DNA of 60,630 nt from Komagataeibacter sp. FXV3. GTDB lineage: Bacteria; Pseudomonadota; Alphaproteobacteria; Acetobacterales; Acetobacteraceae. A program made the position numbers and the translations under genes. A model generated the notes under the pieces. It saw nothing but the letters and a program-made list of their open reading frames with translations, made no database searches and had not been told where the DNA came from. The DNA lies in the NCBI RefSeq assembly GCF_015155755.1, contig NZ_VWPI01000006.1:1-60630 (forward strand), given 5' to 3'. Shown here in pieces: positions 43,204 to 51,215 of this stretch (within the stretch, counting starts at the first letter, position 1; each line of letters opens with the position of its first letter).

Positions 43204-44253
43204 ATGGGCAATACGGAAGATGATGTCGGAGCGGCCAGGTCCGGTCGTGTCCGGATTGCCGATATCGCGCGGGAACTGGGGCTAAATCCATCTACCGTCA
43301 GCCGCGCCATCTCTAATCCCAACCGCGTCAATCCCGAAACGCACAAACTGGTAGCGCAGACGGCGCGGCGCATGGGCTATACCGCCAATCACCTTGCCCG
43401 CAGCCTGCGTACCGGGCGGACCAATACATTACTTGTCGCGGCCCCTTCCCAACCGGGGCTGCCGATATCGCCCGTTGTCATTGATGTGCTGCACGGTATT
43501 TTCTTCGAGGCAGGACGGATGGGCTACAGTGTCTTCATCCGTGAAACCGATCCATCAGGCATGGCACCGACCAATCGGCGCCCGCTGAGTGGTCTGGCGG
43601 ACGGGATCATCAGCATCTCCGGCACCGCCGAGATTATCCAGTCAGGTGGCCTGGCGGCGGAAATGGCGCATCTTCCGCTCATCAGTCTTCTGACTGACCA
43701 GACACAGCTGAACATTCCGAGCCTTATCGCCGATGAGGCAGCCGGCCTTTACCAGGCCGCGGATTACCTGATCAGGCAGGGACATGTAAAACTGGCCTAT
43801 ATCGCAGGTCCGCTGGACATATCTGAACATGACAGGCCACGTTACCAGGGCTTCTGCCGGCGGCTGGAAGAAAGCGGCCTGCTGGATGGCCATGTCCGCA
43901 TTGAGGGGGGCAGCTATGATTTTTCATCGGGGACACGCGCGGCGGAAACATTCCTTGACCTGCCCGACAAACCCACCGCCGTCATCGGCGTAAGTGACGC
44001 AGTGGCGCTGGGCTTCATCCGCCGGATCAAGGATGCCGGGCTGCGTGTGCCCGAAGATGTCGCCGTCATCGGTTATGACGACCTTGCCTATTCCGCCTAT
44101 ACCTCCCCCAGCCTGACAACAATATCGCAACCTACGGTTGAAATTGGCAAAGCCGGAACGCGACTGCTGATCGATGCCTGTTCAGGACGCTTTGACCTGA
44201 AACCGCAGCTGATCACGATGCCCACCCATCTGGTGCGCCGTGAATCAGCCTGA
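43204..44253 (+). CDS. LacI-family transcriptional regulator
   Basis: A 349-residue LacI regulator. The helix-turn-helix is VRIADIARELGLNPSTVSRAI (~18-38) with the hinge TANHLARSLRTGRTNTLL; the C-terminal periplasmic-binding-like domain follows, with GYDDLAYSAYTSPSLTTI (~290) near its end. The ATG at 43204 is chosen; an upstream in-frame ATG at 43081 would add an extension of no known character. It lies divergent from the TonB receptor operon and upstream of a TIM barrel and a Gfo/Idh/MocA gene, so it likely controls both sides with a sugar or glycoside ligand. Confidence 0.9.
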   Translation: MGNTEDDVGAARSGRVRIADIARELGLNPSTVSRAISNPNRVNPETHKLVAQTARRMGYTANHLARSLRTGRTNTLLVAAPSQPGLPISPVVIDVLHGIFFEAGRMGYSVFIRETDPSGMAPTNRRPLSGLADGIISISGTAEIIQSGGLAAEMAHLPLISLLTDQTQLNIPSLIADEAAGLYQAADYLIRQGHVKLAYIAGPLDISEHDRPRYQGFCRRLEESGLLDGHVRIEGGSYDFSSGTRAAETFLDLPDKPTAVIGVSDAVALGFIRRIKDAGLRVPEDVAVIGYDDLAYSAYTSPSLTTISQPTVEIGKAGTRLLIDACSGRFDLKPQLITMPTHLVRRESA

Positions 44254-44331
44254 TACCGAATTGCCGCGTACAAGCTGACGGGTCGTTACCGCAGGATTGT
44301 ACGCCATCTCAGCCAGTCAAGGTAAATAACC

Positions 44332-45390
44332 ATGGAAACAATATTGGGTCCGGGCATTTTCGCAGCCCAGTTCATTGGTCCTGCCCCCCCCTTCAACACC
44401 CTTGCAGGCATGGCACGCTGGGCGTCCGCGCTGGGGTACAGGGGCATACAGATTCCCACGCACATTCCTTCCTTCTTCAACCTTGAACTTGCGGCGGACA
44501 GCCGGACATACTGTGATGAGGTATCGGGCATGCTGGCCGCCTACGGCATGAAGATTTCTGAACTGTCAACACACATACAGGGCCAGTTGATGGCCGTGCA
44601 TCCAGCCTACCGGATGGCATTCTCGGATTTCTGCCCGCCGGAACTGAAAGACCGCCCCGATGCATGGCCGCAATGGGCAACGCAGCAGCTTGTGCTGGCG
44701 GCGCGCGCGTCATGCAATCTGGGCCTTACGGCGCATGCTACGTTTTCGGGGGCTCTGGCATGGCCATATCTTTACCCATGGCCACCGCGTGCCCCGGAAC
44801 TGGTCAGCGCGGCGTTTGATGAACTGGCCCGACGCTGGGCACCCGTCCTCAATGCGTTCGACCTTGCGGGAACGGATGTATGCTACGAACTGCACCCCGG
44901 TGAAGATCTGCATGACGGGACCAGTTTCGAACGTTTCCTGGATGCGACGGGACAACATCCCCGTTGCGCCATCTTGTATGATCCCAGTCATCAGCTATTG
45001 CAGCAGATGGATTATCTGGCCTTCATCGACATCTATCACAGCCGCATCCGGGCCTTCCACGTCAAAGACGCGGAATTCCTGCCATCGGGGCGGCAGGGGG
45101 TTTATGGCGGTTACGCAGGCTGGTCTGACCGGGCGGGGCGTTTCCGTTCACCGGGGGATGGGCAGATCAATTTCAAGGGCATCTTCTCGCGTCTGACGCA
45201 ATATGGATACGCGGGCTGGGCCGTGTTGGAATGGGAATGCTTTCTCAAAAGCGCCGAACAGGGCGCGCGTGAAGGCGCTGCCTTCATCAACAGTCACATG
45301 ATTGATGCAAGTGGACAGGCGTTCGATGATTTTGCCGCCTCGTCCCCACGGGACAGATCGTATTACAGGCATATGCTGGGGTTGAAATGA
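44332..45390 (+). CDS. Sugar phosphate isomerase/epimerase-like TIM barrel, second copy
   Basis: A 352-residue TIM barrel of the xylose-isomerase-like family. Glu in CYELHPGEDLHDG (~185), Asp/His in LYDPSHQLLQ (~217), His in FHVKDAEFL and Glu in AVLEWECF (~302) mark the metal site. It is a different branch from the copy at 39271. Together they could be the two enzymes needed for elimination and hydration of a 3-keto-glycoside. It overlaps the Gfo/Idh gene by 4 bp. Confidence 0.85.
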   Translation: METILGPGIFAAQFIGPAPPFNTLAGMARWASALGYRGIQIPTHIPSFFNLELAADSRTYCDEVSGMLAAYGMKISELSTHIQGQLMAVHPAYRMAFSDFCPPELKDRPDAWPQWATQQLVLAARASCNLGLTAHATFSGALAWPYLYPWPPRAPELVSAAFDELARRWAPVLNAFDLAGTDVCYELHPGEDLHDGTSFERFLDATGQHPRCAILYDPSHQLLQQMDYLAFIDIYHSRIRAFHVKDAEFLPSGRQGVYGGYAGWSDRAGRFRSPGDGQINFKGIFSRLTQYGYAGWAVLEWECFLKSAEQGAREGAAFINSHMIDASGQAFDDFAASSPRDRSYYRHMLGLK

Positions 45391-46499
45391 CACGACTGCA
45401 CCCTATCCGGCTGGGCATGGTGGGCGGCGCGCCCGGCGGCTTCATGGGCGATGTACACCGTATGGCACAACGCATGACTGGTCGTTTCATGCTGGCCGCG
45501 GGCGCATTGTCGTCCGATCCGCAACGCGCCGTGACGGCCGGAACCATGCTGGGGTTGCCGCCTGATCGCAGCTATGCCGACTGGCGTGACATGGCGGCAC
45601 GGGAAGCTGCACGCCCTGATGGCATACAGGTCGTCAGCATCGTGACCCCCAATTACCTGCACCTACCCGTCGCCCGCGCGTTCATGGACCACGGCATAAC
45701 CGTCATATGCGACAAGCCGTTATCTGCCGATCCGGCCGAAGCGGAAGCATTTGCCCGCGACATTCCCGATCCCGATGCCCGGTTCATCGTCACCTATACC
45801 TATAGCGGTTATGCCATGGTCCGCCATGCACGCCATTTGGTGGCATCAGGTGCGCTGGGCCGGATCCGCATGATACAGGTGGAATATCCGCAGGACTGGA
45901 TGGCGCTGCCATCATCGGGAAACCTGGGATGGCGACAGGATATACGCCTTGGCGGCGCTGGCGGATGCCTAGGGGATATCGGAACGCATGCACTCCATCT
46001 GGCGGAATTTACAAGCGGGCTGGAATGCCGGCAGGTTTCCGCCCTGCTGACCCGGATAGATGAAAATGCTGCCGTGCCGGACAGTGCCCAGCTACTGCTG
46101 CGTTTTGCCGATAATGCCACGGGCGGAATGTGGGTCAGTCAGGTGGCCGCCGGGTGCGGCAATGCCCTGTGCATCCGTATATATGGGGAAAAAGCCGCCC
46201 TTGGCTGGCAGCAGGAATATCCCGACCAGCTTTCCTTTACCCCATTGGGAAAGGCCACGCAGATCCTTGAACGGGGAAGCACGGATGTGTCCGAACCCGT
46301 TTTTGTGCCCCGTGGCCACCCCGAGGGGTACGTCAGCGCCTTTGCACGGCTGTATGATGACGCCGCCAATCTTCTAACCAACCAGCCTGCCCCCCTGCTC
46401 CCGCGCTTCAGCGCCGGGTTGCGGGGCATGCGCTTTATCGAAGCCGCCCTGCAATCCAGCAGGAACAACGGGCAGTGGCACGACATTCGCGTCGGTTGA
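45387..46499 (+). CDS. Gfo/Idh/MocA-family oxidoreductase
   Basis: A 370-residue NAD(P)-dependent sugar oxidoreductase. N-terminal Rossmann start RLGMVGGAPGGFMGDVHRMA; family Lys in VICDKPLSA (~110); DIGTHALHLAEF (~194) supplies the second active-site His. The GGAPG-F-GDVHR style resembles the branch that includes 3-keto-sugar reductases of levoglucosan-type pathways. By context it could reduce a 3-keto-sugar, or oxidise a glycoside. It is translationally coupled to the TIM barrel gene before it. Confidence 0.88.
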   Translation: MTRLHPIRLGMVGGAPGGFMGDVHRMAQRMTGRFMLAAGALSSDPQRAVTAGTMLGLPPDRSYADWRDMAAREAARPDGIQVVSIVTPNYLHLPVARAFMDHGITVICDKPLSADPAEAEAFARDIPDPDARFIVTYTYSGYAMVRHARHLVASGALGRIRMIQVEYPQDWMALPSSGNLGWRQDIRLGGAGGCLGDIGTHALHLAEFTSGLECRQVSALLTRIDENAAVPDSAQLLLRFADNATGGMWVSQVAAGCGNALCIRIYGEKAALGWQQEYPDQLSFTPLGKATQILERGSTDVSEPVFVPRGHPEGYVSAFARLYDDAANLLTNQPAPLLPRFSAGLRGMRFIEAALQSSRNNGQWHDIRVG

Positions 46500-46713
46500 T
46501 CCCGCGACAGGGTATGGTGGGCGTGTAAGGATCATGGATCCGCGCGCCGTCCGCCCCCACGGGTAGGCGGCGTACCGCCCTTTCCCAATATGAACAATCC
46601 CTGCCCTGGGGGATATACAAGGACAGGATCAGAACACAGGCTGACCGCGTTGAGCGCATAACCTGCGGCCAACAAACCCTTGAGACAATGCTCTTGTGAC
46701 CCTGAAAAACGCA
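46500..46713. other. Unassigned sequence between Gfo gene and IS fragments
   Basis: About 210 bases between the Gfo/Idh stop and the IS1595 fragment. Minus-strand frames continue from the fragment but have no family likeness. It may be further IS debris. Confidence 0.35.
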
Positions 46714-46821
46714 TTTTCCGGTAGCACCTCTGTCCCGTTTGCCTTTGCGATGTCCGCCGAAATAGCTTTCATCAACTTCGATCTCACCGGAAAAGGGCGC
46801 ATTACAGGCAATAGCCGCCAT
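46714..46821 (-). pseudogene. IS1595-family transposase fragment
   Basis: A ~36-residue stretch reading FSGEIEVDESYFGGHRKGKRD and GATGK, which is the DDE-domain signature of IS1595/IS1016 transposases (VDESYFGG). Nothing of the rest is present. Confidence 0.75.
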
Positions 46822-46915
46822 CTTTCAATACATCAACGGCTTCTATAATCCGCGACGGCGCCACTCCTATCTCGGGAGTATCAGCCCACTCGCTTTCGAG
46901 GCCAAAGCCGCGTAA
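46820..46915 (+). pseudogene. IS3 orfB C-terminal fragment
   Basis: Thirty-one residues ending at the TAA at 46913: IFQYINGFYNPRRRHSYLGS and PLAFEAKAA, the usual C-terminus of IS3-type orfB. It abuts the IS1595 fragment on one side and cuts imuB on the other. Confidence 0.8.
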
Positions 46916-48001
46916 AAGAGATCACATACCGGCACAAAACCGTCACAAGTCCAGTTGGCCAGGGTATCGATCAGGTCGGAGACGTCGGCCTCTTCCTCCT
47001 CGATCAGGGCGGATACACCCTGGCGGTGCAGGATCGGCTCGGCCAGCGAAGCCGTCAGCACCATGCGCTCGATCCCGAAGCCCGGATCGATGGTCTCGAT
47101 CCTGTCACAGAGCAGACGGGTCAGGCGTCTGACGTCCCGCACCGGCATGGCCGTAGCCACACGGACGGCCTCGGTGCGGCTGTCCACCCGGTGCAGCAGC
47201 AGGTCAAGGCGGCGCACGCCCTGCTCGCGTTCCTCCAGCCCGGCGCATAGGGGCGGGACGAGTTTGGTGATGTAGCGGGCTATGGTCTCGGCGGCACTGA
47301 TCGGTTCGGCAAAGTTCCGGCTGACCTGCACTGGCGCTTGCAGCCGGACCGGGACAATGGCTTCCGCCTGCCGCCCGAAAGCCTGGTCCAGCCTGCGGGT
47401 GACATCCGGGCCGAAGCGCAGGGCCAGCGGCGCGCGCGGCATGCCGGCCAGCGGGCCAATACGTGACACGCCCAGCCCATGGAGGCCATCGATGATGTCC
47501 ACCGGCAGGCGCAGGGCTTCGATGGACAGATCAGTGATCGTTGCCGCCGTCTCACCGGGCGGCACGAGGGTAATGCGTCCCCGGCCATAGCGCGCCAGCG
47601 CATGGGCCGCACCCCATGTATCGGCGATCGCGGCCCGGGCCGTAATCCCGGACTCCTTCAGGCGCGTGACCATGTTTTCCAGCATGGCGGCCTCACCCCC
47701 ATGCAGGTGATCGGCACCGGTCGTATCCAGCACGATGCCATCTGGCGGATCGGGAGCCACGATGGGGGCGATGCGGTGCTGGAACCACAGCGCCAGCCGC
47801 TCCAGCCCTGCCGGGACGCAGACCCAGCCTGCGGGCGGCGAGATCGACCGACAGGATGACCCGTCGCCGCCCTTCCCGCCCGACGAGTGCCAGTGGGCAG
47901 TCAGGCGCGGGCGCGTCGGTCCCCAGCCGCTTTCTGATCCGGTCTGTCGGCCAGAGCGGCAGGTAGAGTGAGACGACACGGTGCCAGTCTCCCTTTGGCA
48001 T
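46916..48001 (-). pseudogene. imuB: imuB (Y-family polymerase-like), broken
   Basis: The start is MPKGDWHRVVSLYLPLWPTD at 48001, an ImuB N-terminus. At ~47830 the frame shifts: the first frame runs out at LAARRLGLRPG and the second picks up LERLALWFQHRIAPIVA, with about 25 codons missing compared with family members. The rest follows ImuB (DTTGADHLHGGEAAMLENMV, then GGRISR-like loops, GRQAEAIVPVRLQ) until ~46920, where an IS3 fragment replaces the C-terminus. ImuB links ImuC/DnaE2 to the replisome; this copy should be dead. Confidence 0.8.
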
Positions 48002-48677
48002 CACAGGCCTCCACTTCGAAATCGGCGCATTCGCCCGCGCGGGCACGGATCAGTTCGAGCAGCCAGCGGGACCGGCCGACGCCGGGGACCGGCAGCGGCA
48101 CGGATGGCAGGACGGATACCCGCCACCGGGTGACCGAGGCCGTGGGCTGGCCGAAATCCGCGGCATCCGTCTGTCGCCGCCAGCGTCGTATGGCGATGCC
48201 CAGTGCGCCGGATGTCTCGGCCGCCAGCTGCAGGCGGCGTGACGCTGTCATGGACAGGCGGGCCACCTCGGCCACGACCGCGCCCAGACCCTGATGGCGC
48301 AGTGCTTCCTCGAAACAGGCCAGGACATCGACGTCCGAACTGGCCGCGACGTAAATGGTCCGTCGCGCCGACAGGCCAACCTGCTGCAATGCGGGGGCAT
48401 ACAGGTCCTGGCGGGTGGCGATCCACAGCACCTTTCCTCGTGTCCGGGCAGCGATCCCGGCAGAAAACAGGCCGGATGCTGCAGCATTCAGGGCGTCATG
48501 GCCGCCGCCGGCCACCTCATGCAGCGCGCCCAGCGCCAGGCCGCCATCTGGCAGGCGACTGTCAATCTCGGGCACGCCGAAGGGAAGCACCCCTCGTCTG
48601 CGTCGGCCCTGGTCTTCAAGGCGGCTGACCTGAGCTCTCAGCGTCTCCAGCGCAGGATGGGGTTGGGGTGCGGGCAT
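47901..48677 (-). CDS. imuA: ImuA (SOS mutagenesis protein, RecA-like)
   Basis: A 258-residue ImuA, usual length: PHPALETLRAQVSRLE, FGVPEIDSRLPDGGLALGALHEVAG (in two parts: GVPEIDSRLPDGGL and ALHEVAG, ~residues 33-58), VLWIATRQDLYAPALQQVGL (~83) and ASRRLQLAAETSGALGIAIR. It works with ImuB and DnaE2/ImuC in damage-induced mutagenesis. Its end overlaps the imuB start by about 100 bp. It is intact, but its partner is broken and no dnaE2 is seen. A LexA box lies 50 bp upstream. Confidence 0.88.
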   Translation of the reverse strand: MPAPQPHPALETLRAQVSRLEDQGRRRRGVLPFGVPEIDSRLPDGGLALGALHEVAGGGHDALNAAASGLFSAGIAARTRGKVLWIATRQDLYAPALQQVGLSARRTIYVAASSDVDVLACFEEALRHQGLGAVVAEVARLSMTASRRLQLAAETSGALGIAIRRWRRQTDAADFGQPTASVTRWRVSVLPSVPLPVPGVGRSRWLLELIRARAGECADFEVEACDAKGRLAPCRLTLPAALADRPDQKAAGDRRARA

Positions 48678-48726
48678 GGGGTCGGACAGTCCATTCGGGT
48701 GTTTCTGGCACGGAATCAGTGATTGT

Positions 48727-48741
48727 GTTCATTATTTGTTC
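48727..48741 (-). promoter_or_regulatory. LexA box (alphaproteobacterial type)
   Basis: The plus strand reads GTTC-ATTATTT-GTTC, the direct-repeat GTTC-N7-GTTC motif known for LexA in Alphaproteobacteria. It lies 50 bases upstream of the imuA start. Position and exact match make the call fairly firm. Confidence 0.8.
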
Positions 48742-48941
48742 TGGTGCGGTGACGAATGTCAACCCATTCTGGAAAAGCAGCTGTGATCCGGACGCAGGCA
48801 CAGGCCTGCCACACGGTCCAAGCTTGATGAAAACTGTCTGAATTACAGGGATTTATCAGAAACAGTCCGGCCATCCCCTTTGTTCAGGGTGGATACCGTC
48901 CGGCAGGACACCCATATTCGGACGCGCGAAAGGATGGCGTG

Positions 48942-49616
48942 ATGTGCAACCTCTATGCGATGACCGGCAACCAGCAGGCGATCCGGGAGGCAGCCAGGGT
49001 CATGACCGACCGCACCGGCAATCTCTGCCCCCTGCCTGAGATCTGGCCCAACACCATGGCGCCCATCGTGCGGAACGCGCCGGATGGCCGCGAACTGGTC
49101 ATGGCGCGATGGGGCATGCCGACCCCGCCGGGCTACCTGAAAGGCCATAGGGTCGATCGGGGTGTAACCAATATCCGCAATCCGACTTCAACCTGGTGGA
49201 AGCGCTGGGAAGGTGTCGCGCATCGCTGTCTGGTGCCGCTCACGTCTTTTTCTGAACCGGAGCGCCTGCCGGATGGCACCAGCAGGCCCGTCTGGTTTGC
49301 CCGGAGTGATGGGGAACCGCTGGCTTTCTTCGCCGGGATCTGGTGCCAGTGGACGTCAGTGCGGAAACTGGCCGATGGCGAGACGACGGATGACCTGTTT
49401 GGCTTCCTGACCACCGCTGCCAATCGGGAGGTCGGTGCCATTCATCCGAAAGCCATGCCGGTCATCCTGACCCGGCCGGAAGAACTGGACCTGTGGATAA
49501 ATGCGCCTCTGGCCGAAGCGCTGCGATTGCAACGTCCCTTACCTAATAACGCTTTGGCTATTACGAAAGAAACCGTAATATATACAGGAAATACGAAACC
49601 GAATCATTCAGTATAG
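48942..49616 (+). CDS. SRAP/YedK-family abasic-site protein (HMCES-like)
   Basis: A 224-residue SOS-response-associated peptidase. The start is MCNLYAM: after Met removal Cys2 is the residue that cross-links to abasic sites. RVTNIRN-like sequence (GVTNIRNPT, ~67), the Glu in SFSEPERL (~102) and the His in AIHPKAMPVIL (~165) complete the active site. It senses or shields abasic sites in single-stranded DNA. Its divergence from imuA fits a DNA-damage theme, though no second LexA box was seen. The last 25 residues are more AT-rich and atypical. Confidence 0.9.
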   Translation: MCNLYAMTGNQQAIREAARVMTDRTGNLCPLPEIWPNTMAPIVRNAPDGRELVMARWGMPTPPGYLKGHRVDRGVTNIRNPTSTWWKRWEGVAHRCLVPLTSFSEPERLPDGTSRPVWFARSDGEPLAFFAGIWCQWTSVRKLADGETTDDLFGFLTTAANREVGAIHPKAMPVILTRPEELDLWINAPLAEALRLQRPLPNNALAITKETVIYTGNTKPNHSV

Positions 49617-49767
49617 AATATTATAACTTAAATTATTTCCTACAATATAATTCATGATTCCGGGAATAAATCATATTATCTATACGATGACAATCAGGCG
49701 CTCCTACTACCTTAGCGCCTGAGTGTATTACAGAACCAATGTCACTGGAACAATGACCTAAGCGTGT

Positions 49768-49947
49768 TCAGAACGGTGACTGTCCACCCGCATCAGGATC
49801 TGGCTGCCGATCATCGATCCAGAGCAATGCCTCCCCCTCGCTTGTGAATGGGCCACCGTCAAGAATCCTGGAACCACTGAGAACATACCAACCATCTTCC
49901 TGAGGTGCTGGTGGGTTCGTCGTTTTATCGAGAAATAAAGGGATCAT
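49768..49947 (-). CDS. Small hypothetical protein
   Basis: A 59-residue acidic protein (MIPLFLDKTTNPPAPQEDGW, then SGSRILDGGPFTSEGEALLW). The ATG at 49947 has CGGAG about eight bases upstream. I do not recognise a family; DGWYV and LWIDDRQ suggest a small globular domain. Neighbours are the SRAP gene and another small gene. Confidence 0.5.
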   Translation of the reverse strand: MIPLFLDKTTNPPAPQEDGWYVLSGSRILDGGPFTSEGEALLWIDDRQPDPDAGGQSPF

Positions 49948-50046
49948 AATGTTTTCTCCGTTTCTGAACAGCAATGCCCGTTTGTTGATACTCGTCTAAC
50001 GACAAAACAAAGGACGCCGCAACGAGATCCGCACAATAAGATACTA

Positions 50047-50289
50047 TTATTTGTCTTTGAGTATCTTTTTCCCAAGAAGCTCCAACTGATCGACTTCAAC
50101 GCCTTCGGGATTGTGCGTTGCCTTTTTGGCTATTTCTCGTTCCAGTTCGTTTGCATGCTCGTCGCCTTTGAGCACGTGCTCGGCAAGGCGGATAACTTCT
50201 TCACGCGTAAGAAGTTTTGGCGAATGCAAGGCTTTTCGTCCAAGGTCTCGCAGTGAACTTGCCGCATGCGGAACGCGATCATCAGACAT
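50047..50289 (-). CDS. Small hypothetical protein upstream of nothing recognised, next to encapsulin
   Basis: An 80-residue charged, helical protein: SSLRDLGRKALHSPKLLTRE, EVIRLAEHVLKGDEHANELE. AAAGG precedes the ATG at 50289. It lies 107 bp downstream of the encapsulin gene on the same strand, so it may be co-transcribed. The C-terminus (LLGKKILKDK) does not match a known encapsulin-targeting peptide well. Function unknown. Confidence 0.55.
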   Translation of the reverse strand: MSDDRVPHAASSLRDLGRKALHSPKLLTREEVIRLAEHVLKGDEHANELEREIAKKATHNPEGVEVDQLELLGKKILKDK

Positions 50290-50395
50290 AACTCAAACCT
50301 TTTATGCTATAAAAAGAAACCTAATCGACAAGATATTCCATGATTTATATTATCGGTCATGGACCAACGCCGAAGAATAGCGACTTTTCTGCGTA

Positions 50396-51214
50396 TCAGG
50401 ATCTTGTAGACTGACCATATGTATCAATGGCGACCGTCGCTTCGGTCGTCAGTACACGGAAGACGAAACTTTCTTCCAGATACAGTTCGACAGTATCGGC
50501 CGTGTGAGCCAGATAACCGATCGAAAAATCCTGTCCGATATCCAGTACAAGATCACCACCACGCATGGTAACGACAAATGCCCCTTCAATAGCAGGCGCC
50601 CAGATGAGTTTGCCGTCAATCATGGCCTCGATGTGTTTACGAACAGGATAGCCATCATCATCGCCACTGCTGATTGCCTGATAGGCCTGCGCGCCCAGAA
50701 CAATCGAATACGGACCATTAACACCGGCCAGACGCAGTTCGGTCAGCGCCTGGGCAATGACGCGCGGGTAATCCTTTACGACGGACGGGAGTTTCAGGTG
50801 AATATTGGACGTGGCTGCCCGAATGCCTGGGATCCCGGCGGCATCATAACCATCGAAAATGGCCCGGTCTTCAGCAAAAGCGATTTTCTTTGCGGCGTCC
50901 TTGACCGGTTGCCAGTCGGAGTCCAGGGAACCGCGCTCCACGGCGTCAATTTCGTCGCGTGAAAGCGTAAAGGGAACACGCAGTTCGATGAGCGGCAGGA
51001 CTTCTCGCTTTATAACATGCATACCATTATCCGGCGATGCGATCTCGCTGCCGCGCCCAGTTCCGATACCCGCCAGCGACAGTCCCTTTGGCTCAGGCAT
51101 ATCAACAATGCGTCGACCTGCCAGATGGCGCCGTATGGTGCGTGAAGCTTCCTCTTCAATCTGCCTCCACGCCGCACTGGAAATTGGGGCAAGATGACGA
51201 TGGAGATTATTCAT
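50396..51214 (-). CDS. Encapsulin shell protein (family 1, linocin M18-like)
   Basis: A 272-residue encapsulin, the usual length. It opens MNNLHRHLAPISSAAWRQIE with the family HLAPI.W motif, then RTIRRHLAGRRIVDMPEPKG (~25-45), GIPGI, SIVLGAQAYQAI (~180) and a C-terminal DLVLDIGQDFSIGYL and YLEESFVFRVL. It folds like the HK97 capsid and self-assembles into a protein cage. The start at 51214 lies one base after the peroxidase stop; the frame runs further to 51259 inside the peroxidase. The peroxidase before it carries the targeting peptide. Confidence 0.93.
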   Translation of the reverse strand: MNNLHRHLAPISSAAWRQIEEEASRTIRRHLAGRRIVDMPEPKGLSLAGIGTGRGSEIASPDNGMHVIKREVLPLIELRVPFTLSRDEIDAVERGSLDSDWQPVKDAAKKIAFAEDRAIFDGYDAAGIPGIRAATSNIHLKLPSVVKDYPRVIAQALTELRLAGVNGPYSIVLGAQAYQAISSGDDDGYPVRKHIEAMIDGKLIWAPAIEGAFVVTMRGGDLVLDIGQDFSIGYLAHTADTVELYLEESFVFRVLTTEATVAIDTYGQSTRS

Positions 51215-51215
51215 A

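Noticed and set aside
27083-46499. Prophage or integrative-element origin for the catabolic island
   Set aside because: No integrase, tRNA attachment site or direct repeats were found at its borders; only IS fragments flank it.
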